Shown: positions 31,370-41,864 of the stretch, piece after piece
Layout: every line of letters begins with the position of its first letter
Numbering within the stretch: the first letter of the stretch is position 1
NCBI GenBank assembly: GCA_025603075.1
Contig: MU626326.1
Location: 1-64,000 of the forward strand
Direction of reading: 5' to 3'
DNA: 64,000 nucleotides
From: Neoconidiobolus thromboides FSU 785
Lineage: Eukaryota > Entomophthoromycota > Entomophthoromycetes > Entomophthorales > Neoconidiobolaceae
Program-made: the position numbers and the translations under genes
Notes under the pieces: model-generated
Seen by the model: the letters and a program-made list of their open reading frames with translations, nothing else
What the model was told of the DNA's origin: nothing
The model's database searches: none

Positions 31370-33342
31370 ATGAAGGTTATTGATAAAATTAATTTAGCTA
31401 ATCAAGAAAATCGACCTTTTTGGTCCTTTGAATATTTTCCACCAAAAACTCAACAGGTAATAATAACAATATGTAATAGTATATAATAACAATAATATAT
31501 AATAATATATAATAATTAAACAATAATAATAATTAAATAGCAATAATAATTAAATAACAATATTAATTTATTTTATTATAGGGATTAATTAATTTATATG
31601 GTCGATTAGAAAGAATGTATCAATTAGGACCTGAATTTATTGATATTACATGGGGAGCAGGAGGCACAACTTCTTCATTGACTTTAGAAATCTGTTCTAC
31701 AGCCCAATCTGTTTATGGATTAGAAACGGCTATGCATTTAACATGTACCAATATGCCTAAAGCGAAAGTGGATGAAGCCTTAAAAATTGCGAAAGAAAAT
31801 GGAATACAAAATATCTTAGCTTTACGTGGGGACCCACCACGTGGACAAGAAAATTGGTCAAAATGTGAAGATGGATTTTCTTATGCAGTAGATTTAGTTA
31901 AATACATTCGTCAAGAATATGGAAATTATTTCTGTATTTCAGTGGCAGGGTATCCAGAGGGTCATATTGATAGTGAGGATAAAGAAATTGATTTAATTTA
32001 TTTAAAACAAAAAGTGGAGGCTGGCGCTGATTATATTGTTACTCAATTATTCTATGATGTAGATTTATTTTTAAGTTGGGTTAAAAAAGTTAGAGAAGCA
32101 GGTAGGTTGTTATTTATTATATGATATATATACATATATTTACTTATTAATTATTTTATTATTTTAATAGGTATTAAAGTACCAATATTACCAGGCATTA
32201 TGCCCATTCAAAATTATAATGGATTTAAAAGAATGACTACTTTGTCTAAAACAATTATACCAGATTTTATTGAAGAAGAATTAATACATATAAAAGATGA
32301 TGATCAAGCAGTGAAAGAATATGGAATTAATTTAGCAGTACAAATGATTACTAAAATGATTCAAAATAATATTCAAGGATTTCATTTTTATACACTAAAT
32401 TTAGAAAGAAGTACTCGATTAATATTAGAAAAATTGCAATTTATTAATAGTAAAGAGATATATCGTCCATTGCCATGGAATCCATCTTTATTAAAAAATC
32501 GAGAAAAAGAGAATGTACGTCCAATATTTTGGCGTAATCGTACACAATCTTACATTAATCGTACTCAAGATTGGGACGATTTTCCAAACGGTAGATGGGG
32601 AGATAGTCGATCTCCAGCTTATGGGGAATTGGATGGCTATGGTATTAATATAAAATACAACAAGGAACAAGTGTTGAAATTATGGGGAACCCCAAGTTTA
32701 ATTAGTGATATATTTGAATTATTTATTAAATATTGTAATAATGAATTAAATGCACTACCTTGGTGTGATCAACCGTTATATCCAGAAACTGAAATTATTC
32801 GTAATGAATTAATTAATATTAACAAAATGGGCTATTTAACAATTAATTCTCAACCTAGTGTTAATGGAATTAAATCTTCTGACAAAATTTATGGCTGGGG
32901 ACCAAAGAACGGATATGTTTATCAAAAATCTTATTTAGAGTTTTTTTGCTCTAAATTGCAATTAGATCGTTTAATTTCTCAATTAACTCAATTTAACCAG
33001 AATAATGAAGACATTTATACTTATTATGCAGTTAATAAACAAGGTAATTTATTAACTAATAATACAGTGGATGGTCCAATGGCAGTTACTTGGGGTGTTT
33101 TCCCTGGTAAAGAAATTGTTCAACCAACGGTAGTAGAAGCTGTCTCCTTTTTAGCTTGGAAAGATGAAGCATTTGAACTATGGAATCAATGGAAGTTCAA
33201 TTATGATCAAAATTCCACTTCATTTGAATTACTAAATGAGATTCAAAATAATTGGTATTTAGTTAATTTAGTTCATCATGATTTTACTAAAGTTAATGCC
33301 ATTTTTAATATTTTTAATATTGATAATGAATTATCAAGATAA
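31370..33342 (+). CDS. MET12/MET13: Methylenetetrahydrofolate reductase
   Basis: Three exons: 31370-31456, 31582-32101 and 32171-33342, giving 592 residues, typical of eukaryotic MTHFR. It reduces 5,10-methylene-THF to 5-methyl-THF with FAD, feeding methionine synthesis. The N-terminal TIM barrel shows FEYFPPKT (about 20), FIDITWGAGG, LTCTNM, ALRGDPPRG, AGYPEGH and TQLFYD. The C-terminal regulatory half is present (WGDSRSPAYGELDGYG, TINSQPSVNG, GWGPKNGYVYQKSYLEFF, AVTWGVFPG). Intron 1 is low-complexity (repeated AATAATA). I cannot tell which of the two yeast paralogues it matches better. It is convergent with the methyltransferase gene, 81 bp apart. Confidence 0.95.
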
Positions 33343-33423
33343 CTTAAATATCAATTATATTTAATAAAAATAAAAATAAAAACAAAATTATTATTATTTT
33401 ATTATTTTATTTTTATCTTATTT

Positions 33424-34800
33424 TTAAGTTAATAAAAATTTATTATTCTGATAATAATCTAAGAATGGATTTTCACCAGATTTAGTAGTTGTATTTTTAA
33501 TATCACCATACAATGATAAAAATTGATTTTGAGTTAATACTTTAACTTCCTCATTATTATCCTGTCTATTATTTATATGTTTATAAACTTTTGCCATAAT
33601 TTCAAAATTAGTAGGAAAAAAGATATCAAACCAACCTGGTCTAACTAGATAAGATTTACAAGGTATCATTGTATTTTGAAATCTAGTTTGAACCACAGGT
33701 CCATGATCTCCTTCAACAGTATCTTTTAGCTCATAAAAATCTGCTAGAATTAAATGAAATTTTGCAAATTTTTGTTGAATAATTTTTAAAAATTGATATT
33801 GTTTTGTTGGTAAAAAATAGCTTTTAGATAAGCTTTTTTGAAATGGTAAATATTGATATTGCCATTCGAGTTGAGGATAACAATTAATTTGTTTTAATAT
33901 TGTTAAATATTCAGATATAATGTTATCTTGAACTGGTTGATAAACTTGTTCATATTGCTGATTTTTATCAATTAATATAACTTCTTCGTAAGCCTCTCCA
34001 TTTTGATTAAGTTTAATAACATCATGAGCAAAATTGTCTAATACTTCCATACCAATAAAATACCCATTATCTTCTATTTTATTTTCCCAATCAAATATCG
34101 AACAATTTACAACTTTACATTTCAATTTCATTTCTTCATTTAATTCCAATTGATTATTCTTTTCTTGTTCTTGACTTAACTGTTGACTAATTTCAATGAT
34201 ATTATATTCCGTTTTATCATAAATATCTTTATAATTCATCCTAATAAATTCCATTATATTTTTCATTAAAGTACCATTACCTCCACCCATTTCATAAATC
34301 ACTAATTTATCATAACCATTTTTTAAATAACTTTGAATAATATAATTACCAATTGCATAACCATAATAAGGGTTAAAAAGTTCAGTTGGGGTATGCCAAC
34401 ATTGTCTAGAAATATCATTAACTTGAGATAAATCTAACTCAATTTCTTTATATCTTAATGCTATTTGATTCATAAATTCTAAACTATCTTTTAATTTAGT
34501 TAACTCAATCTTATTTTCAGGTGAATAGATAACCGCTTGTTTAGAAAAATAGCCATAGTTTGGGTTGTATAAGCTGTCATCAATAAAATCTCTAGTTAAC
34601 AGTTTAACTGAGGAGATGGGTTCTTTGGATAATTGAGTTTGTTGAAAATTGGTCCAAGTTAAGTTTGTAGGATCAATTTTGGGTTCAAGCTCAAATATAT
34701 TTTCTAATAACTTAGCTAAACTCTTGTTGCTTTGATAACGATGAGGTGGTCTTATTGTAGCCTTAGTTAGTGCTCGGGTAGCTAGTTTCAATCGATTCAT
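33424..34800 (-). CDS. Mitochondrial SAM-dependent methyltransferase, NDUFAF7/DUF185 family
   Basis: Intronless, 458 residues. The N-terminus (MNRLKLATRALTKATIRPPH) is basic and amphipathic, as in mitochondrial presequences. It has the family layout: a NYGYFSKQAVIYSP segment, YYGYAIGNYI, the SAM-binding glycine motif YEMGGGNGTLMKN, GMEVLDNFAHDVI after strand 4, and a C-terminal GWFDIFFPTNF. NDUFAF7 in animals dimethylates an Arg of NDUFS2 during complex I assembly. The fungal branch with the DNFAHD motif is less studied, so the target is uncertain. Upstream lies a tRNA-Tyr 97 bp from the start. Confidence 0.8.
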   Translation of the reverse strand: MNRLKLATRALTKATIRPPHRYQSNKSLAKLLENIFELEPKIDPTNLTWTNFQQTQLSKEPISSVKLLTRDFIDDSLYNPNYGYFSKQAVIYSPENKIELTKLKDSLEFMNQIALRYKEIELDLSQVNDISRQCWHTPTELFNPYYGYAIGNYIIQSYLKNGYDKLVIYEMGGGNGTLMKNIMEFIRMNYKDIYDKTEYNIIEISQQLSQEQEKNNQLELNEEMKLKCKVVNCSIFDWENKIEDNGYFIGMEVLDNFAHDVIKLNQNGEAYEEVILIDKNQQYEQVYQPVQDNIISEYLTILKQINCYPQLEWQYQYLPFQKSLSKSYFLPTKQYQFLKIIQQKFAKFHLILADFYELKDTVEGDHGPVVQTRFQNTMIPCKSYLVRPGWFDIFFPTNFEIMAKVYKHINNRQDNNEEVKVLTQNQFLSLYGDIKNTTTKSGENPFLDYYQNNKFLLT

Positions 34801-34896
34801 CTTTTTTACTAAAGAAACAAGAAATATTATAAAATATTTTGAGTTTTTGATTTTATTGAATAAAAAATTTCCAATTAAATTAATTCAAAAATATTC

Positions 34897-34980
34897 TCTC
34901 ACCTCCCGGGATCGAACCAGGGACCGATGGATTGCTATTAAATTTACAGTCCATCGCTCTTCCAACTGAGCTAAGGTGAG
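34897..34980 (-). tRNA. tRNA-Tyr (GTA), 11-nt intron, copy 3
   Basis: Identical to the genes at 25759 and 27694, including the intron. The T-run for termination lies just below 34897. Confidence 0.97.
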
Positions 34981-35352
34981 ATTTTTCACTAGCTACATTT
35001 TAGAAAGTTAAAATTTATATAATACTAAAAATTATAAAGTTGTGAATATAAATAAGAAATTTTGGTAATTTTATTTTAAATAATAATATTATTTTTCCAT
35101 AAATTTAATGAAACCAAAATTAAGGAGGAAGTATCTTAACTTCAAATTCTGAAAGGAAATGTGAACACTTAAAGGATTAAAAAAGAACTCTAAAGGGTAT
35201 AGTCATAAGGTTTTTTTAATGAAAAACAAGTATAATAGTTAAAAAATATCCGGAATCATATCAAAGTTATATTTAAGAAAAAAAAGGAATAATAATAATA
35301 CTAAAAATGAAATCGAACTGTAGCTAGGTTAAAAAAATTGTGTGTATTATAA
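34981..35352. other. Short AT-rich intergenic
   Basis: Nothing recognised beyond the 5' flank of tRNA-Tyr and the 3' flank of the SPX gene. Confidence 0.45.
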
Positions 35353-36306
35353 CTACACTACACCTTGCTGTCTCTTTCGAATCGAAAGTCGATTAATTTC
35401 ATGTTGCATATGCTAAAAAATAACATCAAAATATTATTCAAAATAACAAATCAAAACCCTTACCTGTGCTTCTTCCATCAAAGCAACAACATCTTCTTTA
35501 TAACGAAAGTAAAACCTTCTTTCTGTTTTAGCTGTTTTCAATAACTCTTGACCCAAAGCTAATTGATTTTCATGTAAACCATCTGGTTTCATACTCAATA
35601 ATCGATTGCATACTTTATCATGTTTTTTATAAATTTTATACACCGCTAACTTATTTAAAGGTATGAAATTGTTGCTTAGATGTTTCAATACATTGATTAG
35701 ACTGTGTAAAGAAGCGGATAATTTAGTTGATGCTTCAAATACAACATCACCAGCTTGAATACTCATAGAATTGGTATGTGGTAATGGATTAGTATTATCT
35801 ATTGAAAAAACACGGGTATCAGATAAATGTTTACTACTTTGATCTAAGCTGCCAATGTGATGGTTGGTGGGATATTTCTATTAAAAATAAAAACTCAATT
35901 AAAAAAACAACAGATGAATAAAAAAGGGATGTATTACCAATTCAAAAAATTGTAAAGTTAATTGTTGAAACATGCTTTTACACTGCTTTAATTTTGAATA
36001 TGTAAAATATTCTACTTTATCCACTTCTTCTTTAAAACCTTCTTGAAATAAATCCTCTACTTCTTTTAAGTTTTCTAAAGTCATACCAGCATTTTCTTCA
36101 ATCATTACTTCATTTCGACCATTTTCTAAACTGTCACAGTAGCTAAAGTAGATAAAAATGTAAACTACATGTTTCTTTTATAAGTTAATTAAAAACTGTC
36201 TTTACCTACTTATACGTTCTAAAATTTTCTTGAGCCTTTTATAATCTAAATAATACAACTTCCAAGCGGGCACCGCTTTACTAGCCATATGTTTAGCAAA
36301 CTTCAT
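35353..36306 (-). CDS. Stand-alone SPX-domain protein
   Basis: Four exons: 36306-36206, 36142-35938, 35877-35464 and 35412-35353, giving 259 residues. The whole protein is an SPX domain. It starts MKFAKHMASKAVPAWKLYYL with the Lys-rich helix YKRLKKIL, then FFELKYP, and ends in the signature LNKLAVYKIYKKHDKVCNR. SPX domains bind inositol pyrophosphates through the Lys/Tyr clusters seen here and report phosphate status. No EXS, VTC or GDE catalytic domain follows, unlike most fungal SPX proteins, and the C-terminus is a short basic coiled coil. It may act by partner binding, as plant SPX1-4 do. Confidence 0.88.
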
Positions 36307-36597
36307 TTTTGTTTTATTTTTTCTAAATGGTAAAGATTGAATTGTCTGTTGAATTGCTGTTGAATTTTTTTATCAATTTAACTTTTTATCATCTTTTCCT
36401 AAATTCAAATTCTAACCAATGAAACTAGAAGTTTATTGTCCGCATTTCAACGGTGAACATTAATTAATGATTTCTATTTTTATTTATTACACTTATACTA
36501 TATAATGACGCATTTTATGTGCAACTGCCTAATTTTTTTAAAGCTTATTTATAGTTACAAAAAGTAAAAATAACACAATAAAATAAATAAAATTTGA

Positions 36598-37599
36598 TTA
36601 TTTATTACTACCCTTTTTAAGTGCTTGAAATCTAGCCTCTAACTCAGATAAAGAGGGTATAGAACTTGATTTGTTATTCGTATCAACTGCATTATTAACT
36701 ACATTGTTAGTTGGAGATAAAGCTTTAGGTACGTCAGGTGACAGATTATTTTTTTCAATTTTGGTTTTAGGTTTGGTTACTGGTGGAGATGGTATAACCT
36801 CATTATCCTAAAAAATAAAGAATAAAAATTTAATTTTACTATAAATAATAAAACAAGCTACGTTTTCTACATCAATTAAGGAAGTTTCATTTATGTCATT
36901 TTGATTGCTTTGGCCATTCTGACAATAACTCGACACATTATATCGAATGCCTATTTCTTCAAGATATTTTTCAATTAGTTCTTCACCTGGTGGAGTTACA
37001 TCAAGTTTTTTTATTATCTAATTAAATTTGTATACTCAATATCAGTTACTTACTTATAAAAAATAAATTACATTCGAATTAACTAAATGGTCTTGATCTT
37101 GCATAGCTTTTACTACATATTCTTTACCATATTTCATGGCAAATTGGTCACGAATCATAACTAACTCTTTAATTTCTCCACATCTTGCTGAACAGTAAAT
37201 TAAACTTTGGACCCCTTCAATTAAACTTGGGTCTAGATCACTTTAATTTATGTACTATTAATTTTTTATTTTTATATAAGTTTTTGAGTTTACCCATTTA
37301 ATTCTAACAATGAAAATCGAGCTAATAATAATTCACAAAATAATTCCAATACTTCTAAAGCTTCACAATAGTTGTCTTCTCGGATAATATTTTCTACCTG
37401 AATTTTTTATTCATTTTAGTTTATTATTCATCTACTAAACGCTTACCCTTATCTTTGCCGATTCTAATTTATCGTCCGCTAATAATAAAGAAATTTCTTT
37501 TCTTAATTTTAAACTTAAGTTTTCTTTTTTTGCCCTTAATAATTTTACTCGATTGATACTAAGTTTCAAATGAATCTTTAATCTTGCTGAACTAAACAT
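36598..37599 (-). CDS. IST1: IST1-like ESCRT-III regulator
   Basis: Five exons: 37599-37447, 37397-37294, 37240-37072, 37017-36862 and 36807-36598, giving 263 residues. The N-terminal Ist1 domain is clear (MFSSARLKIHLKLSINRVKL, RVENIIREDNYCEALEVLEL, CELLLARFSLLE, DQFAMKYGKEYV). After a disordered Pro/Asn-rich linker the protein ends in a MIT-interacting motif (LSELEARFQALKK), as in human IST1. It regulates Vps4 and ESCRT-III in endosomal sorting and abscission. Intron 3 begins right after VNSN. The gene lies about 290 bp upstream of the SPX gene, same strand. Exons join in frame with conserved residues on both sides. Confidence 0.9.
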
Positions 37600-38571
37600 T
37601 ATTATAATATTTTAATTGATACTTATTTTCATTAAATAATAGTTATAATGTATTAACAAACATTAAAAATAAAAATAAAAATTTCGGATTTATAAGAAAT
37701 TCATAGGTAAGTATACTTTACAACAAATCATCAAGCTTATAGAAATTAGAATGAGGTCACGTTCAAATTTCCAAAAATAAAAATAAAAAATAAATACTAG
37801 ATCAATAACCTTATATTTATCATATATCTTAAGATATATATAGCTACTGATTATTAAGAAGTATATTATAATAAAAAGATTTCAACAAAAAAGAAGAAGA
37901 TATCAAAAATCATATAGAAACATAGTGATATTTTTAATGATGGACTAGGTTATCAACCGATACCTTACATGTAATAAACAAAATAACAAGAGAAGCTGAA
38001 TTTTAGCAGAATAGACTTAAGTTTATATATCAAGTACATGGTATTTAATAGAAATTCAGAAAGTCATAATTAGCAGTATAAAAAAAGTCTATCAGATAAG
38101 CTCAATAATATGTATAAACGTTAGGATATAAGTGCTACAAAATAATACAATATTGTATATCTAATAAAATGAGACTAAGTTATATATTGTAAATTATACT
38201 ATAAAAAAACTTTTTAGAGATATAAAAGGAGTATATCTTAAGGTAAGTGTTTTAAAATATTTTATGAGATGCAGCTGCTAATTTTAAATTATGTTACTAT
38301 GCTTGTTATAGGATCCTCTATAGGAGCTAAGCTATAATAAATACAATTCCATCATACTTACTATTCAACTATATTTTCGAATGGGACTTATCTTTAAAAC
38401 ATTTGACCTTTTAAATGTTTAATTGAACTTTATTATGTTTCATTAATTTCAAACTTTAAACAAAAAGTTAAAATTCACCCTAATTTCCTAACCAATCAAA
38501 GCACAATTTAACGTGTTAGTCTTTATAAATAATTTAAAAAATTAAATAAGTTTTTTCTATAAATTATAGCA
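37600..38571. promoter_or_regulatory. Divergent promoter region of IST1 and TRIR-like genes
   Basis: 970 bp of AT-rich sequence with no frame or RNA gene. It must hold the promoters for both divergent genes; no box stands out. Confidence 0.4.
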
Positions 38572-39218
38572 ATGAGCGAAAAATCATATAATAAAGAAGT
38601 CGAAACCAAAAAGAATAAATTAGCGTAATATAAAGATTAGCTATTATAAAGTAATGTACTAAATATTTTGATAACTAGTAATAATCCTCATTTAAACGTA
38701 TTTACAAATGATGGTAGTTTTTTAGAAAGGTTTAAAAGTATGCAAAAAGAACAGGATGAAGCAAAGAAGAGGGAAATAGCACTTAAAAGGTAACTCAATT
38801 ATAATATTTACCATTTATTTATAAAACAATTAAATCGCTTTTTTGGCTAAGATGGCTAATTTATGCCAACTACATTTTGTATCAATATGTTTTAGGTGCC
38901 AATTGTTCAATTAGTATTTATTGGAGTTTTTTTGTTTTCAATTTACTAACTTTTGATTTTTTATATTATTGCTAATAGAAAAAAAGAACTTGAGGATAGA
39001 ATAGTAAGACTAATTATTATTATTTAGAAAGACCAGTTAATATCTTAATTTAGAAAAACCGAGGTAAAAGAAGTGCTAAAAAAAGAAAGGAAGAAGTTGA
39101 AGATAAAAATAAACAAAATAAAGATAAAATGGTTAAAGGTTATCTAAGGGAGCTTAAGAATCAGGCGGAGAATAAAAATGGTTTGGAAGCTAGAAAAAGT
39201 CCTACCAATGGTAATTAA
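38572..39218 (+). CDS. TRIR: TRIR-like small basic protein
   Basis: Four exons: 38572-38624, 38679-38789, 38979-39003 (25 nt) and 39054-39218, giving 117 residues. The N-terminal segment ANNPHLNVFTNDGSFLERFK matches the conserved NLFANDGSFLELFK region of animal TRIR (C19orf43). The basic middle (NRGKRSAKKRK) and a Lys-rich helix (MVKGYLRELKNQ) also align. Human TRIR is an exoribonuclease that interacts with telomerase RNA; the role here is only inferred. Exon joins were set by the conserved motif, and intron 1 has a TACTAA-like branch site. Very Lys-rich and probably nuclear. Confidence 0.72.
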
Positions 39219-39968
39219 GCCTTGATTTATTTTTCTTATTGAATAAAATTTTTTTGTATGAAGGTTTAAATAATTGTATTTGTCCATTTAGTTAACTGAA
39301 CCAATTATCATGATGCATTATAATATATTATTTGTGTTTATATTATTTTGAGTATAGTGGAATTAAGAATAATTTATAGTGATGTAATTGAAATATATTA
39401 TTATCAAATAAGTTTACTCCAAGCTTTAATATGCTGTTTTATAATTTATTATTTAAACATCTTTAAAACGCTATTATATAATATTCTAATAGATCAGTGT
39501 ATATATGTGTATTTTTTTTAATACTTTGCCCATTTTCTAATTAGTTTATGATTTATAAAAATTACCATTTAGTTTTTCAAAAACAGGGTGATACTATAAA
39601 ATTAATATAAAAATTAGTCAGAACATAATTTCTTATAAATCTACATGTATTGCTTTTTGAATTAGTAAAAAAAATACAAAAATTAATATATACGGCTTAT
39701 GTGAAGCTGTAAACATGTGCAAATAAAGGTATCAATAGCGTTTTTTATTGTAATAAATTCCATATGAAATTAACTATTAAATCATTTTTAAACTTACAAA
39801 ACTAAATTAAGATAAAATCATTTTAAGTAAATTTAATTGGCTACATTTACATAAGCTCAATCCCATTATAATTTCTGAAAAAACTAAAAGGAAATCCATC
39901 TTTTTGAAAAGGTAAAGATGAATAAATTAAAAAATGACTATTATTAATAAATCAGATTAATTTAGAAG
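39219..39968. other. AT-rich intergenic upstream of eIF1A
   Basis: 750 bp with no frame or RNA gene seen. Confidence 0.45.
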
Positions 39969-40635
39969 ATGCCTAAAAATAAGGGAAAGGTAATAATAGA
40001 AAAGGGCTATTATTAAAGAAAGTATATTAATAAATAAAAAGGGAGGTAAGAATCGCCGTAGAGGAAAGAATGAAAATGAGAACACAAAAAGAGAGTTAAT
40101 TTTAGCCGATGAAGGGCAAGGTAAATAGTCAAATATCTTGGCTAACTACATAACTAACAGAACATTAAATTTTTCAAAAAAATTAGAATATGCTCAAGTT
40201 TTAACCATGTTGGGTAATGGACGTTTAACAGCACAAAGTTTCGATGGTACAAAAAGGTTAGCTTTGATCAGAGGAAAAATGCGCAAGAAAGTTTGGATTT
40301 CAGCAGGTGATATTATTCTATTATCTCTAAGAGATTTCCAAGATGATAAAGCTGATGTTATCATGAAATACACTCCGGATGAAGCTCGTGCTTTAAAATC
40401 TCAAGGTGCTATTCCCGATACTGGTAAATGTTACATTTTTGTTTTGTGTTACTTGTATATTAATATGCTTTTTTAGCTCAAATCAATGAAAATGCAGGTG
40501 GAGATGAAGATGAAGACGTTGGTTTCGATTTCGATTCAGAAGCTGAAGATGGTGAAGCTGAGGAAGTTGATATTGATGATGTAAGTTCAATAGATTATAA
40601 TCGAAAATAGATAATAATAGTGATTTTAGATTTAA
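39969..40635 (+). CDS. TIF11: Translation initiation factor eIF1A
   Basis: Five exons: 39969-39989, 40042-40120, 40187-40423, 40477-40580 and 40630-40635, giving 148 residues. It starts [20 protein letters not shown], the invariant basic tail. The OB fold is [33 protein letters not shown] and [18 protein letters not shown]. The acidic tail ([21 protein letters not shown]) follows. The factor binds the 40S A site and promotes scanning and start-codon choice. I place a final intron after ...VDIDD because splicing to ATT TAA at 40630 restores the family's terminal Ile (DIDDI). Without it the protein would end ...[11 protein letters not shown]. The longer open frame beginning at 40138 includes intron sequence and is not the start. 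Confidence 0.93.
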
Positions 40636-40893
40636 GTTAAGTGTACATTGTATATTAAAGTTATCATCCACTTTTGATTCTCCCCTTTTCTTTCGGCGGT
40701 TTTTAAATAGGAATATAGAACTACTGCGTTAACTTTTTTCTTTTAAATTTTTTTTATGATTGTTTATTGTTTATATTTTTGGTTCAAAACTATAGGTTAG
40801 CCGGTAATATCAGTCCAAATTTTTTATACTGATTTGTAATAAAAAACAAAATAAAATATAAAATGACAATAAAATATAAAATTTAATAAACTT

Positions 40894-41376
40894 TTACCCC
40901 CATTCTGGAAGTTGGGTAAAATCCTCATTAATGGACGATGGCTTTAAAGAAGGAGGTAGTTCGTTTTTATGTTTCAACAACTCGAAAGGCATTGAATCAT
41001 CAAACAAAATGAACAACTTTGGCTATTCAAATAAACATTATATATCCAATCATAAAAAACTTCAACTTACCTTTTTGACTATTCTAAAAGTTTCCTCTGC
41101 AGGAAAACCACGGTAATAATTCGGAGGTTTACCTTCAATTTCTCTATCTATATTTAAAAAGGAAGACTATTAAAGATTCAATTTGGTTAACTTTTATTTT
41201 ACTCACTATAAGCTTTATAGTAGTCTTTTTTACTTCTTAAATGCATAGTGGATACATTATGTTGCTTGATGTTGACTCGGTTATTTAATAAATATCTATT
41301 ACAATGATCACAATAATCTAGTCTAATTTTAATTTTATTTGATTATTAATTGCTAGTTTTTACATCGCTTTCCCAT
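40894..41376 (-). CDS. ZMAT5: ZMAT5-like U1-type zinc-finger protein
   Basis: Four exons: 41376-41364 (13 nt), 41317-41207, 41147-41071 and 41022-40894, giving 109 residues. It starts MGKRYYCDHCNRYL and continues to KKDYYKAY, a U1-C/matrin-type C2H2 finger very like the start of human ZMAT5 (MGKRYFCDYCD). The C-terminus ELPPSLKP...LPEWG also parallels ZMAT5. Human ZMAT5 is the 20K protein of the U11/U12 di-snRNP of the minor spliceosome. The central CCCH finger of ZMAT5 is missing; the middle reads PPNYYRGFPAEETF. The first exon was chosen because it restores MGKRYYC. Convergent with eIF1A. Confidence 0.7.
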
Positions 41377-41864
41377 TTTGTTATGGCTAGTTTGATTAAG
41401 AATTATTGTAAATTGAAATAAATGATTGGCTTTTGTTTGATTTTATTTTGCTCATTTCTGATTTTTGAAGTGGAAAATTATTTTTCTTATCCTTATTTTT
41501 AAATTATGTATTCTCATTTATGACTATTATTTTAAAAAACAAAGTATATTTGTGAAATAAAAAATGATTTTTTAATTAAACTTTTTATTTAACATAATTA
41601 TTCATTATTTGTTATGTATAAAGCAATCTTAATAAAGGGTCAATAAACAATTTAATAAATCTATTCAACTAAATAATAAAAGAACATAATTATGCGATGA
41701 TTCATATAGACAAATAAAATAAGAATAAATTAGGATTCTAAACTACAATTGGACAAAAAATAATTATACTACTTTAATTGACCATAAACTCAAAAATAAG
41801 AGTAATTGACAACAAATTCAAATGAACTAATTTTCAAAACACTTTATTAAAATAGTTTATTATA
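41377..41864. promoter_or_regulatory. Divergent promoter region (ZMAT5-like and 41865 gene)
   Basis: About 490 bp of AT-rich sequence without a gene. It lies between two divergent starts. Confidence 0.35.

Noticed and set aside
40138-40186. Apparent earlier start for the eIF1A frame
   Set aside because: This stretch is an intron. Splicing from 40120 to 40187 restores the conserved DEGQEYAQV.
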